This document shows positions 22,337-34,421 of a stretch of 37,301 nt of DNA, in pieces; within the stretch, counting starts at the first letter, position 1, and each line of letters begins with the position of its first letter. The notes under the pieces are model-generated. The model was not told the DNA's origin and made no database searches. It was given only the letters and a program-made list of their open reading frames with translations. The stretch is from Rhizophagus sp. LPA8_4_AMF (Eukaryota > Glomeromycota > Glomeromycetes > Glomerales > Glomeraceae). The stretch spans positions 1 to 37,301 of the forward strand of contig JADRCO010000335.1 in NCBI GenBank assembly GCA_021464525.1, written 5' to 3'. Both the position numbers and the translations under genes were made by a program.

Positions 22337-25300
22337 AGTACCAATCAGAAAAAGAAATGGGAAGAAGAATTTGATATGATTAGAAATATAAATTCAATGA
22401 AATTACAAATGATTTAAATACAATAAAGTTGAAAATTCTAAAAATTTTTCCTTTTTCTTATAGACACTAAAAGCTAGTTTCATTAGAAGAAATTTTTCTT
22501 CATTGGAAAAGATCTGTCAATTTATAGAATTGCAGCAAATCTTGAAAGTTTCAAGTTATATAAATCTGAGTTTCATTATAAAATCAGGAAGTCTTTAATA
22601 ACTAGATAATTACAATGCAGTTTTACAAGCAACAAATGCTGTAAATAAATATTATTAACATACATTAAATCATCCTTCTCAAAAGAACAGAAATAGGAAA
22701 TAGGAATTGTTTAGATGTAACATATGCAAGAAAACTAATAAGTAGATGAATCTAATTAGATTGAAACAAAACTCCTTATGTCCTGCCATTTTAAATGTGT
22801 GATAAATTAGTTTATAAATCTAATTCATAGACAGAAAATACAAATAGAATGGAGATTTCAATACTATTCTTACTGCTCTACCCTGTGTGGGTATATTATA
22901 TTACCAGAACTAATGGATTAATACTAAAAAAAAGCAGAAAGTCTCTTGAAGAGGCATAAAAGAGAAGGTGATACTAAAAAAAAAGATCTAAATGCCACTT
23001 TAGCCATCCTCAAGTAAGATGATGGGAAATTTAAAGTAAAGATCTAAAAGCTGTAAATGGAGAAAGTTGATTTAATACAAACTACATTTAATAATTTTAA
23101 TATATATGTATACTATTTCTAATTAAATTCAATTCATTATAGAATCTTATATCTGGTTATATTTTGTTCCGTTGTTGAAAATTACATTCAATCTCCAGTT
23201 TTTATATGATAAATCATAATAGAAGCCAGGTCTTGAGATTGTGAAGTACTTGAGGACAATCTTTAGAATATTTCCATAATAATATTAAAGAATAGAATTG
23301 CAAGATTTGACATTATAATAAATAGTCTTTTTTTTAAAAATTGTTTGGATATATAAATAAACATATCTAACAGTTATAAATTAATTAAGAAACTTTAGTA
23401 ATATGGACAAGTCAAAGAAATTTTATTAGATCATGGTATTATGGTGAAGTTATTTCCAATATTTTTACTCACATAGTATCAAAGCTCAGTCTATTGAAGG
23501 AATTTCCAATACAGAAAAAGAACTGGGATAATTTCAATGACAGATTCACCAAAATAGAACGACTGAAACAAGAGCTACTAATCTTTTTCAAGTGGTGCGT
23601 CTTGAGTCCTCAAAAGAAGAATTAACGTCATCTTTATAATATTTTTTCCTAATTTATAACACATATGATAAGGATATGAGACAACACAATAATCACCAAA
23701 CTGTATCAAAAGTTGCTGTAATTATGCTTGATTTTAATTATGAATCAGATATAAGAGATATTTACTTTTTTATAACACATAAGAATTAAAAATGTTTTCT
23801 GAAAAATGCTAAATAACATCATTGAAATGCACAAATTCTATCAGCATAAGCAAAAGCACTTATCATTATAATTACAGGGATGATGAATACTTTTTATCAA
23901 TGAAGATTTTCAAATAAAGATTGAAAGATACTGTGACAGCTTGGCAATATATAATGTTCTTTGTGAATGAGAGTATGAATCCATTAAAGTTCCAAAACAT
24001 ATAAGTGATATAACTTAAAAACTTGAACCCAAGGAGACTGTTCTAGTTGAAAACTTTAATGAAATGAAAAACTTTCACATTGGGATAGCATAATTATAAT
24101 GTAATTTTATATTAAAAGACATAAATTAGGTAGCAAAGTGGTTGCTCAGCAGATAATACCATGGACACATATACCGAAATTGTCTATTATCTGGAGCGTT
24201 TGGATGTGCCATTAATTGGAGCAGAAAATTCTATAGTGTCCAGTGTCATTGATCTTTCAGATAGCGGGGATCTGTTTACAAGTTTATTGTCATTGAAGAC
24301 AAAGCAGATCTCTATCAAAAGTTTAAATCCATCATGTTAATCAAAAATGTCATAATAAATAGTATAATTTTTCATAGGATAAATAGGATTTAAATCGTTG
24401 CTTTTTTTTCAAGTTATCTCTTTTATTGATTATTTTCAGAAAAACTGACCATGTAAATGGAGATATGTAAATTAAGAACAAGTTAACAAATTGCAAATAT
24501 TTTTAACTATTCCTTTTATAAAAAACTGAAAGGCTAATTCTTACACAATTATTGCAGTAGTTATCCTTTTCGATTGCTTTCCCATAAGAATGTTTATATT
24601 ATTATATGTTCCAATAATACTGGATTATAAGATAATAATTATTTGGATATGCTAATATGATGAAACTATTTTTAAAAAAGATTAGTATTTTGTTATAAAA
24701 AGTATATATATTTCCATAAAGTTATCTCATTCAATAATTTGAAAATTTAACTTCTAATAATGACTATTAAATAAAATTAGAATAGATTTTTATTATTGCT
24801 TGCAAACATTTAAGCAATTCCGATCACTGATTTTCAATAATATTATTTTTTTAGTCCATGTATGTTTAAAAACACTGATCATAAAAATTCTAATTACATA
24901 TGCATCACAGAAAGTTTGATTAAAAAATTTTTTTTGAAACGAAAAAAAATAATAATTACCTAATAAATAAATTTTTACATTTTACTTAAAAAATATCTGA
25001 ATAACAGTCTTTTTGATCTAAGAGAAACTTTTCTACTCGTAAATTTACATAATAGTATTATTTGGATTATGGATCAATATTTTAGTCATAAATTATGAAA
25101 ATTCAGTAATAAATTCAAAAAAATATTCAAATTTTCTAAACATAACCATTCTCTTAATTTTTAACTAACAGTTTTATACTATTATTAATATTAGTCCAGA
25201 GCGAAGCAAGGACTATATATTGTCTAAAAAGGGACACTGATTGGTTACTTGTCTCGTGTGGATTTTCCAAAACCACTATATTCACATTTATATACTAAAT

Positions 25301-26509
25301 AATTATAAGAATTCTGCTAATTATAACAGAGGTAATCCGCTTCAGACTGATACCTAATTTACAAGAATCTTATTAAACAGTATTAGCATTAAACTTATTC
25401 TAATTGATTGATTTAACATATTTAATATGCAATCACACGGATCTTGATAAGTACTATGTTAGTTTTTATATTAGAATGAAATGACATGAAATATAAAAAT
25501 TCTCATGTTTGTTCGGATTTCCTAAATATTATCTTTCTTAGGATTTGTGATTAAAAATATAAGGTTTTTGAATATTAAGAATTTAATAAAACAAGAGGAC
25601 TGAGTCGCTGAGATGATGATGATGATGCGGTAATCCTCAATAACATACATATTGCAACGCTTAAAAGTAGATATATAACATTTGTAATTTTTTTGTTATA
25701 TTTATCATATGGTAGTATGTGGTGAAACGGACTTTACTAAAACATCAAAGATTTATACCTTCTAATTAAAATAATCCCATAGAAGCATTAGTTTAGCTTT
25801 AATTATATAAAAAGCTCCATCCCAAAAAAAATTATTTTAATAAATTTTCTTTCTATGTAGCAATTTCTGAATTACGATCTGTGTGACTGTGTTTGTAAAT
25901 ACGGTAATGTATTTGATTGTCACATGACTAAATTTATATGAAGTATTTTATATGAATTTAGTATGGTTGAATAATAATTAATAATTGTCCAAAAATTTGA
26001 TATTCCAGTTATAATTGGTTGAATTTCTTATGATTTAAAAATCTAAATTAAAAATTTTTTGCTAATATTATTTAGGAGACATAATTTGCTTCTCCTTACT
26101 AAAGTTATTACCTTTGGGTAAGTGTTTTATTTTTATTTAGTAAATCTGATTACTGCGCATTCGGATTATCATATTGATCAATCTTGCGAAACGTGAATTT
26201 GTGAAACCCCATTCATCGACGAATTTATCAATGAAAGAATTTCATTAAAGTAATAGTGCACTTTCTAATTATATTTTCAATGAAAATATTCGTTAAAATA
26301 ATAAACATGTTCAAAGTCAATCCATACAAATATGTTCATTTACAGTATTTTAAAGAAGTTATTGTTTAAAAAATGTTGTTTAATTACAAGTTACATCACG
26401 TAATAGGGACCATAGACTAATAAATCGGGTTCAAATAGTCACATTAAATTCTTAATATATTTGCAAAAAAAAAGTATCTCATTAATTTCCTTTCTAACAA
26501 AAAAAAAAA
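22337..26509. other. AT-rich, gene-free stretch with faint coding scraps
   Basis: Plus-strand fragments such as SFIRRNFSSLEKICQFIELQ (about 22470-22530) and VSKVAVIMLDFNYESDIRDI (about 23705-23765) read like protein but are isolated by stops. Beyond 24.4 kb the DNA is mostly A/T runs. A (GAT)5 microsatellite lies at about 25612-25627. I found no intact gene, tRNA or clear element end. Confidence 0.45.
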
Positions 26510-27985
26510 AAGACTTTCGATTACTCTCAGGAAGTTATTGCCGACTTGGAAAAAGTGCTTGAAACTAACGATGGATATGATGTTATTATCAACGCTGGTG
26601 AAAATGAAAATGTAAAAGAATTACGTGCTCATTCAAGTAGTTTATGCATAAGGTCTGAATATTTTTTCACAGCATTTTCCAAAGTTTGGGCCAATAAAAA
26701 AGATGGAAGATTTATTTTTGAAAAACCCAAATATTTCTCCTCAAATATTTAAAATTATTTTAAGGTAACGTAAAATTATGAAAATTTAATGTTTAGTATT
26801 ATATAATTTATATATATTATTTAATTATTTAGATTTATTTATTGTGGAAAAATTGATTTAACAAAATTACTTGGCCCCGAAGTATTGGAGCTTTTGATTG
26901 CATTAGATGAACTTAACTTCCATTCATTAATCCCTCATGTTCAAGAATATTTGATTAATCATCAAGATGAATTTTTGCAACAAAATCCTATTGAAATTCT
27001 CGAAACAGTTTATCAACACGAATCATTCACAGATTTATGGAATTATTGTCTTGAGAAGATTTGTCAAGAACCTGAAATGTTATTTAATTCTGATAATTTT
27101 ATCAATTTAAAAGCGCCTTTATTGAAATTGATTCTAATACGAGATGACTTTGGTTTAGACGAAATTGAAATTTGGAATAATCTATTAAAATGGGGTATTG
27201 CAAAAAATCCTTCTATTTCACAAGACATCACAAAATGGAGCAAGGAGGAAATTACAATTATTGAGAGAACTCTTTACGGATTTATTCCATTAATAAGATT
27301 TTACCATATTTCATCTTATGATTTTCTTGATAAAATATATCCTTTAAAAGAATTACTACCAAAAGATTTAGCTGATGAATTGGTAAAATTTAATACTGCA
27401 CCAAATAGGAAACCAAATATTGACGAAATTCAACCTCCTAGGGTATCAACTCTTATTTATGATTATGATTCAATTTTAGTTAAACATCAACATTTTGCTG
27501 TTTTTGCTAGTTGGATTCATAAGAAAAATAATTTACATTATAATGTGAAGAATATTCCTTATAATTTTAATTTACTTTATCGTGCTAGTAGAGATGGTTA
27601 TACAACTACAGAATTTCATAATAAATGTGATAATAAAGGTGCAACTTTTGTTGTCGCTAAATTTGCAAATTCAGAACAGATAGTTGGCGGATATAATCCA
27701 CTTCAATGGGCTTCAAGTGATCAGAATTGGTCCACAATTAATAGTTTTATATATATTTTTGCAGATAAGAAGAACAAAGTAACTGCAAAAGTAAGTTATA
27801 GTAATGGTGATCGGTATTCTATAAGAAATATTTCTGTACATGGACCAATGTTTGGTAGTGGTTGCGATTTATTTTATAATGAAAATGGTAATTGGTATAG
27901 TTATTCTGGTAATTCTTATCCTAAAATTGATGATATACCAACAATATTTCAAGTAGATGATTATGAAGTATTTCAAGTTATTTAG
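26510..27985 (+). pseudogene. BTB-BACK-TLDc domain protein, broken in exon 1
   Basis: Exon 1 is 26510-26764, the intron 26765-26832 (68 bp, GTAACG...TTAG, phase 2) and exon 2 26833-27985, for about 468 codons. A BTB domain (DVIINAGENENV, RAHSSSLCIRSEYFFTAFS, IYCGKIDLTKL) is followed by a BACK-like helical part (PIEILETVYQHESFTDLWNY, LLKWGIAKNPS) and a C-terminal TLDc domain from about residue 290 (LLYRASRDGYTT, CDNKGATFVV, EQIVGGYNPLQW, DDYEVFQVI). BTB proteins often act as Cullin-3 substrate adaptors. Two breaks are visible. The codon where relatives start (M before TF.YSQEV, from memory) is AAG at 26510-26512, with a stop 15 bp upstream and no in-frame ATG elsewhere in exon 1. There is also one extra A at 26729-26731, which brings a TAA at 26750. 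Exon 2 is fully open. AATAAA lies at 28027. A sequencing error or an allele is possible. Confidence 0.8.
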
Positions 27986-28026
27986 AAATAAGATTTTCTT
28001 GAAAGTATTTAAAATTAGCATACTTA

Positions 28027-28032
28027 AATAAA
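28027..28032 (+). promoter_or_regulatory. Candidate polyadenylation signal of the BTB-TLDc gene
   Basis: AATAAA 42 bp after the stop codon of the BTB-TLDc reading frame and upstream of the LINE insertion. Confidence 0.4.
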
Positions 28033-28133
28033 TATTTTCTTGTTCATAAAGAGCGCAATATTTGATAAATGTATAAATTAAGAAATTTTGATAAATTTGG
28101 GATCTAGCTGATATTTACATTAAGAATACTAAG

Positions 28134-28148
28134 AAAATTTAAACATTT
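28134..28148. repeat. LINE target-site duplication, left copy
   Basis: AAAATTTAAACATTT, identical to 28589-28603 on the far side of the poly(A) tract. The right boundary is uncertain by a few bases because the duplication begins with A's that merge with the tail. Confidence 0.75.
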
Positions 28149-28588
28149 TTACCACGATGCGACGAAATTAATACTATAGAAAAGGAAATGGGAATTAATA
28201 AATTAGATAAAAGAGTAAAAAGGAAAAAGAATATGGACGATAACGATAATGAGGATTCGACTAAAGAAGGAAAAAAATCAAGAAAAAATGAAAAAGATGA
28301 AGAAAATTATAAAAAACAATTAAAAAATTAGAAAATAGTATTAGATTAAAAACGCAGGATAAAGTATTAGAACAAGTTAGAATAGGCCAACCTATACATA
28401 ATTATTGGAATACGTTAGCTAAACTAATATAGATATAGTTTAGATAGTTCTTTAGACTAGGCATAGTTAGTTATATAGAATTATCTGTTTATTTTTACAT
28501 GATAATTTTATAGGTATTTTTATTTAATTATGTATTAACATATTTTATAATAAAATGCGTTACTAATTTTTAAAAAAAAAAAAAAAAA
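28149..28588 (+). mobile_element. 5'-truncated LINE (non-LTR retrotransposon) 3' end
   Basis: The insert starts mid-frame (LPRCDEINTIEKEMG) and encodes a lysine-rich tail (INKLDKRVKRKKN, EGKKSRKNEKDEENYKKQLK). It shifts frame once in an A-run near 28320 and ends VRIGQPIHNYWNTLAKLI with a stop. A 3' UTR with AATAAAA precedes a poly(A) tract from about 28572. The insert is flanked by a perfect 15-bp repeat, AAAATTTAAACATTT, at 28134-28148 and 28589-28603. Truncation at the 5' side, a poly(A) end and a long target-site duplication are the marks of target-primed reverse transcription. The reverse-transcriptase domain is not present, so the exact clade is unknown. Confidence 0.8.
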
Positions 28589-28603
28589 AAAATTTAAACA
28601 TTT
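28589..28603. repeat. LINE target-site duplication, right copy
   Basis: AAAATTTAAACATTT directly after the poly(A) tract, identical to 28134-28148. The pair marks the insertion boundaries. Confidence 0.75.
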
Positions 28604-29121
28604 GATTCTTGTCAGTTTTTTTTAGTAATGATTTTATTTTGTTAAATTTTATTAATCCTGTTTATTAATAATACTTACTATACACCATCTTAATTTCTTT
28701 TTATATGAATTCACATTTCTTAGTGATTCGATCTACGGAAATCCTCCATCTGTTTAATCTTGTCCGTTTTTTTGAATATTCTACATTTATTTCTTGATTT
28801 CGGTTTGAGAATTATTCGTTTAAAACCGACAATTTTATTTTTGAAAGATGAAATTTGAATTGTACGTATAATGCTAAGATTCAGTTGTATTATGATCTAC
28901 AGTATATTTGTCATCAAGAATTCAAGATATGATCGGATAAATTGGGTGAAATTAGCAACCGAGGTACAGTATATACTATGGTATCACAAATGATTGACGT
29001 CAATAAATTGTGAGACATGTATGAAATACCAATCGGAACATTTACTCCGAAAATTTAACTTTAATTTGACAATTCTTTTTTTTTTTAAAAAAAATCATCC
29101 TTTTTATTTTTTGCTTACAAT
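28604..29121 (+). other. Upstream region of the F-box gene
   Basis: AT-rich, about 520 bp, with no open frame of note. A T13-A8 tract at about 29076-29094 and a T-rich stretch end 20 bp before the ATG. This may be the promoter-proximal region, but no defined promoter motif is certain. Confidence 0.35.
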
Positions 29122-30738
29122 ATGACATGTTCAAAAATATTTTCAGGGGATTTACCTGAATTAACAACTGAAATTATACAATATTTTCGAAATGACCTTT
29201 CAACATTATATGCATGTATTTTAGTTAACAGATTATGGTGTCGTTTAGCAATACGGTTATTATGGGAAAATCCATTTTCAAATCCTACTAGACATAATGA
29301 TTTTATTAATTTTTTCTTACATAATTTAACTGAAGATAATAAAACAAAATTAAACAACGAATATGGTATTAATAATGATTTATTCCCTTCTAATACATTA
29401 TTTAATTATCCCAGTTTTATTAAATGTTTAAATATTCAAAAATTTCTCTGGTCAATTAAAAAATGGGTTGCAAATATTAAGAACTTAACTGATAAGCAGA
29501 GATATTTATTATTATCACAATATATTAACCCAAATTTATTTAAAATATTTATTAATAATGAAGTAAATTTACATACTTTTGAAGTAATAGTAAATAATGA
29601 ATGTTATAATTATTTTGACCTTTCTTTTGAATTAATCCAACAAAATCCATATTTTATTTGTAATATTAGAAACTTTAAACTTTGTTTTGATGAAAATGTT
29701 ACAAATGTAACAAAATTTTATCCTTTTTTAAAATTTTTATATTCCAATTGTAATTCAATTTCTTCACTTAATATCAAATTATTCTTTTATAATAATAATA
29801 ATTCTGATATTGGTATAACTTTATTGAGTGAAGAACATTTACCAAAAATAATTAATTCACAAAAAAACTTGAGAAAAATTTCATTTGAAGGATGTCTTAA
29901 TTTTCCCTTGTATCATTCATTATTATCATTAAAAAATTCAAACTGTTCAAATACTTTAAATACCATCATTTTTCATCATATTAATTTTAAAGATATAACC
30001 ACTATTTTAATTGAAGTTTTTGAACAATTAAATGTTTTGGAATCTATTCATATCATTTATTGTTCTTTAGATTCTGATTTTGTTGAAAAAATTATTAATG
30101 TCACTAAACCATTCAAATTAAAATCTTTATTTATAAGTGGTAATTTACAAATTGAACCAATAGAATCATTGTTACAAAAATCTGGAGATTATTTAGAAAA
30201 TTTTGGTTCTGGAAGTGAATCAAACCAATTATTTAAGTTAATTATGAAATATTGTCCTAAAATTAAATATTTTGATTTATTTGATCTTGATAATTGTCAT
30301 GATAATATTACTACTGCATTCAATTTGATTAAAAATATTAGATATACTCTTAATTATCTTTCTATTGAAAGTGTTGATATTGAATTTAGTTCAATTGTTT
30401 TACGAAATTTAGGACACATGATTCCTTTTAAATTAGAATATTTAAATTTATATCTTATGTTTAATAATAAGGATTTTGAAATATTTTTAGAAAATTCTCA
30501 TAATACCTTTATTAAGAAATTATCAATAAGAAATGAAGTGCAAGATGAAGATATTTTACCTTATATAAAGAAATATATTATGAAAAATAAAAGAGTTAAA
30601 TATTTGGCTGTTGAGGTCAAAAATAAAGATTTATTTTCTTTGAAAGATGAAGTAAAAGAATTTAAATTATATAATATTGAAATTCAAAATTATGATAAGT
30701 TAGCTATTTATTATTGTGATTTTATAGGAATTTATTAG
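29122..30738 (+). CDS. F-box/LRR-like protein, 538 residues
   Basis: Single-exon gene with ATG at 29122 and TAG at 30736-30738. Residues about 9-50 (DLPELTTEIIQYF, LYACILVNRLWCRLAIRLLW) form an F-box of the type seen in large numbers in Rhizophagus: LP-start, then L..C.LVNR.WCR.A...LW. The F-box binds Skp1 in SCF ubiquitin ligases. The remainder is irregular leucine-rich repeat-like (LRKISFEGCLNF, LESIHIIYCSLD, KIKYFDLFDLDNC, LEYLNLYLMFNN, IKKLSIRNEV) and is presumably the substrate-binding part; the substrate is unknown. The start is supported by the immediate F-box and the T-rich leader. The frame is undisturbed and the length is usual for the family. AATAAA follows at 30837. No signal peptide or membrane segment is seen. 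The target and its regulation cannot be read from the sequence. Confidence 0.9.
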   Translation: MTCSKIFSGDLPELTTEIIQYFRNDLSTLYACILVNRLWCRLAIRLLWENPFSNPTRHNDFINFFLHNLTEDNKTKLNNEYGINNDLFPSNTLFNYPSFIKCLNIQKFLWSIKKWVANIKNLTDKQRYLLLSQYINPNLFKIFINNEVNLHTFEVIVNNECYNYFDLSFELIQQNPYFICNIRNFKLCFDENVTNVTKFYPFLKFLYSNCNSISSLNIKLFFYNNNNSDIGITLLSEEHLPKIINSQKNLRKISFEGCLNFPLYHSLLSLKNSNCSNTLNTIIFHHINFKDITTILIEVFEQLNVLESIHIIYCSLDSDFVEKIINVTKPFKLKSLFISGNLQIEPIESLLQKSGDYLENFGSGSESNQLFKLIMKYCPKIKYFDLFDLDNCHDNITTAFNLIKNIRYTLNYLSIESVDIEFSSIVLRNLGHMIPFKLEYLNLYLMFNNKDFEIFLENSHNTFIKKLSIRNEVQDEDILPYIKKYIMKNKRVKYLAVEVKNKDLFSLKDEVKEFKLYNIEIQNYDKLAIYYCDFIGIY

Positions 30739-30836
30739 TTATTTATTATTAAAATGTGTAAAATTTGTATGTATGAAGTATAAAAATAATGTATATATAA
30801 AATTTTGTATGTATTTAAGTATATGTTTATATTTAT

Positions 30837-30842
30837 AATAAA
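30837..30842 (+). promoter_or_regulatory. Candidate polyadenylation signal of the F-box gene
   Basis: AATAAA about 100 bp after the stop codon of the F-box gene. Confidence 0.5.
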
Positions 30843-33171
30843 AGGAATTTTTTTATTTAAATACTTTAATTTCAGTTCTCATATTTTTAATACAGATCCT
30901 TGGTGATTAATTTTTTTAAGATCAAGTCACGAGTCAAGTTGAATCGAGTTTGGACTTATGATCATGAGTTGAATTACAAGAGTTAATTCATGAGCCAGAA
31001 ATTTGTTTCTTTCACTTATGAACGACTTATGAACGAGGTTACTTTCAATTGTAAATTCACTGATTCACACACATATATATTTTATTTCGTGCTCGCTGTA
31101 TATTCAATAATTGCGAAAGAAACTTCCAAGATATTTGATTTATTTTTATCTATAACGGATTAATCATAGGAACTGTTTGTTTAGCTTATTAATCGGAGGT
31201 ACCAGAGGTTGTTGAGTAGCGTTGGGCCGTTGATCTAGTAATTGATTTATATATTCGTTATAAGCTTATAACTGACTAATTTTGTATAAATTACTGCACT
31301 TCACGGCGGAGAAACATGATAAAAACTCATTCAAAGTATTGCTGATAACAATGATAAATAAATATACATATATATATATATATATATTAATATTTCGTTA
31401 TGAATAATATCTCATAAATTTACTTCTTTGTTTCCTGATTTAGATATCCAGCCAGTTTCATTGCATGCATTATCTCTCACGATCACGGTTATCTCAATTT
31501 ATATTTATTGAATAATAGAATTTTTGGAATTTCGCATAACGTAACAGACGGTACCCTAAAATCAAATTTTCGGCACGATTATTAAAATCACGTGTAAACT
31601 GAACAGATAAAAGTTTGTACACGTTTATTACTTAGTAAAATATTTATAATTTAACCAATCGTACAGTACAGTTTATAGATTCACCTTTGATTTATATATT
31701 GGTCGTTTTTGACTCTTGAATCTATTGATCATTTATGACAGAATAATAATTAATTTATATGTACAATAGGTTTATATGTGTATTTTAAATTGGGATGTTA
31801 ATTTATTAACCAATCAAGTAATGCGCATATTGAAATCATGGAATTGGGTATAAATATAAGTGCGAAATGCGAGGACGGGAAAATTTCGATCCCGAACATT
31901 TTGTGTGATCATGTGATCATGAAATCCTAGTAAATTTCAATTGACCCTTGTAACACCCGAAAAAATTCCGCAATGGCCAGAATTTGGATCAATCCGCAGT
32001 GCTGATCATTTATAATAATTGCGGGTATTGTTTATTTTATTTTAATCAGCCTCCAATTCACATGGTTGTCAAATAACCATTACCCACAATCATGTGATTT
32101 TCTAGTAAGATCAAACCAATCATTTTTAAAATTTATGGTGCAATGATCGTATGATCAATATTTAACAAATTTAGTTAAAATTCTTGATTTTCAAGAAAAA
32201 ATTTCTTCATTTTGCAGGACTCATCCTTCTTGAATAACCAGTTTAGGTGATGAGCTACGGGATAAGTACAAGCATTTAACTTGACTTTTATTTCTCATTC
32301 GGTATATATTAAATGCTAATATTTAAAATTTACCTCATACCTTCCTCTTTTTCACAAAATTTTATCACGTTTTATGTGGGCTGTTGGCATACTTTTATAA
32401 TGTACCCAAAAGTAAAATAAGATTATTTTTGTACATCTAATTTCTTAACTAAATAATTCAAATGGAGAAAAAATTCATAATGCGAGAAGTGTGGGACCAA
32501 TCCAATCACACGGAATTTAAAGATAAAAATTCTTAATTGGAATTTCGTATAATAATCATATTATTGATATATCGAATCAGCATTGATTTTTCTCATTTTT
32601 ATTTTATTTTATTTTATTTTATTTTTTTTTAATGATTTTGAGCCCTTTTGCAGATGTTTATAAAGTATCATGTAGCAACCGCTTGTAAAGAATGACCTTA
32701 CGACGAATATATAGATAAAGATTTTAAACAATATAGCAAATAATTGTTTAGATTTACGATATTTACAAAAAATACTCATCTAACAGGTTAGGAGTTTTCT
32801 TATTTTGATAACAAAGTCGCACGAATTTTTTAACATAACTAGATATAGGATACGTAACAATAAGGAGTAGTTCTGAATATGCGAGAAGAAATTTATATGG
32901 ATGAATCAACAACAATTGCACGTTAATTCATAATCAAAATAATCTTAAAATTGATTCACAGACTTCGTAAAAGAGCACGATTAATAGTCTAACAGAAGCT
33001 GCTTCTTGGGGTTTATTATCATGACATAAATATGGTTCTGGCTATTTTCACTTTTTTTGGGTTTCTTATTATATTATTAATTAATAATTATTTTTTCATT
33101 TTCATGTATTTCATTTATTTTTTTTTTTAATAAAATTTGTGTAATCTTGAAATATAAACATCTTTTAACTC

Positions 33172-33212
<41 letters not shown>

Positions 33213-34420
33213 ATTTTTCCATTGTCATTATATGTCTCAAATCCCACACGCGCGCGGACAAACGGAAATACTAGCTCGGATCAGATTGAGAAAATATAAA
33301 TTTTTACAAACTGGATCAATTATAATATAATTAATGTGATTTGGCTTATAATATAAGTATAACCATAATGTCAAAAACTTTTATTGGTGAATTTAAAAAT
33401 TTTCCAATTAAATCTAATAATCGATAATAGAATAACTTATATAGAATAGACTGACGTGTTTTCAAAAGGTGCGTGTAGGAAAAAAAGTATATATACTCAT
33501 TAATAATGTGGTAGAATTAGAGAATAATAAAAGAATTAGTTATAATTGATCCTATTTATATCCTCAACGATTCATTATACTTTTTTTAAATTTGATCCCT
33601 GATAAAATCATTTCAAAAAAAAAAAAATTTCTTTGCCATTAAAATTGACTAATTGAGGATCTCATAAAAATATTTAATCAAATAATTACATTTTACATTC
33701 TAAACAAAATAAAATTTCCAAAAATTGATCATATGGCATTATGCGCTAATATATCTGACATAATATAATGATTAAACAAACTTTAACTTCACTTGCTCTA
33801 AATGTAAGTTATGACTTTTGATTTAATGCAACCCTATCACTCTACAACTTCAACTACAAATAAAAAATTTTAATCTTTTTAATTTTGGCCAATTAACAGG
33901 AAGATAACACAATTACTCTACTTAATTAATCAATATTTCATGACGCTAAATGGATTAATGAGGGCGCGTTCTCTCTTTTTCATTTTATTATCCGAATACT
34001 TAGTCTCCTGCTCATTATTAATAAACTCACTTGGAAGGTCCAAACTTTCTTCCATAAGAGACTCATTACCATGATTTACTCGCTGTGTATGATAAAAAGT
34101 TTAATATTTACAGTTACAAAAATTAGATCTCTTATTTACTTCCAAATTTAGATAATTTTTTAATTTTTTTTGACAAATAGATTTAAAAAATTAATTTATA
34201 AATTACTCTTATTTCATGGAGCATATGTAGCATATGGTTAATTTAGTGAATTAATCATGTCATCTATGACTCAAAGTCAATGCTTGAGAACTCATATTTT
34301 TGAATCAAAATTGGAACATCCATTAAACCCTGATACACAGAGTTCCCGTATAATCTTTTCTTTGAATTATATCTACAGCATCTAAAACGAACTAAATTTT
34401 AATCTGGCATTTGTAAAAAT
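30843..34420. other. Long intergenic region with microsatellites
   Basis: No protein-like frame. It contains (TA)n at about 31369-31387, (ATTTT)n at about 32600-32625 and (AT)n at about 33175-33206. ATTCCGCAATGGCC and AATCCGCAGTGCTG near 31970-32010 look like decayed inverted-repeat element debris. A CACATG...CATGTG pair lies near 32059-32095. No tRNA-like sequence seen. Confidence 0.5.
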
Positions 34421-34421
34421 A

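Noticed and set aside
24129-24323. tRNA-like A-box (TAGCAAAGTGG) and a GTTTAAATCC word, considered as a tRNA or SINE
   Set aside because: The two boxes are about 180 bp apart and no cloverleaf can be formed, so it was not called.
25605-25680. TGATGA repeats with a CTGA word, considered as a C/D-box snoRNA
   Set aside because: The TGATGA comes from a (GAT)5 microsatellite, and no terminal stem or guide complement is evident.
26430-26445. GGGTTCAAATAG resembling a tRNA B-box
   Set aside because: No A-box, anticodon arm or acceptor stem lies upstream.
29115-29357. 80-codon minus-strand open frame
   Set aside because: It is antisense to the start of the F-box gene and has no independent support.
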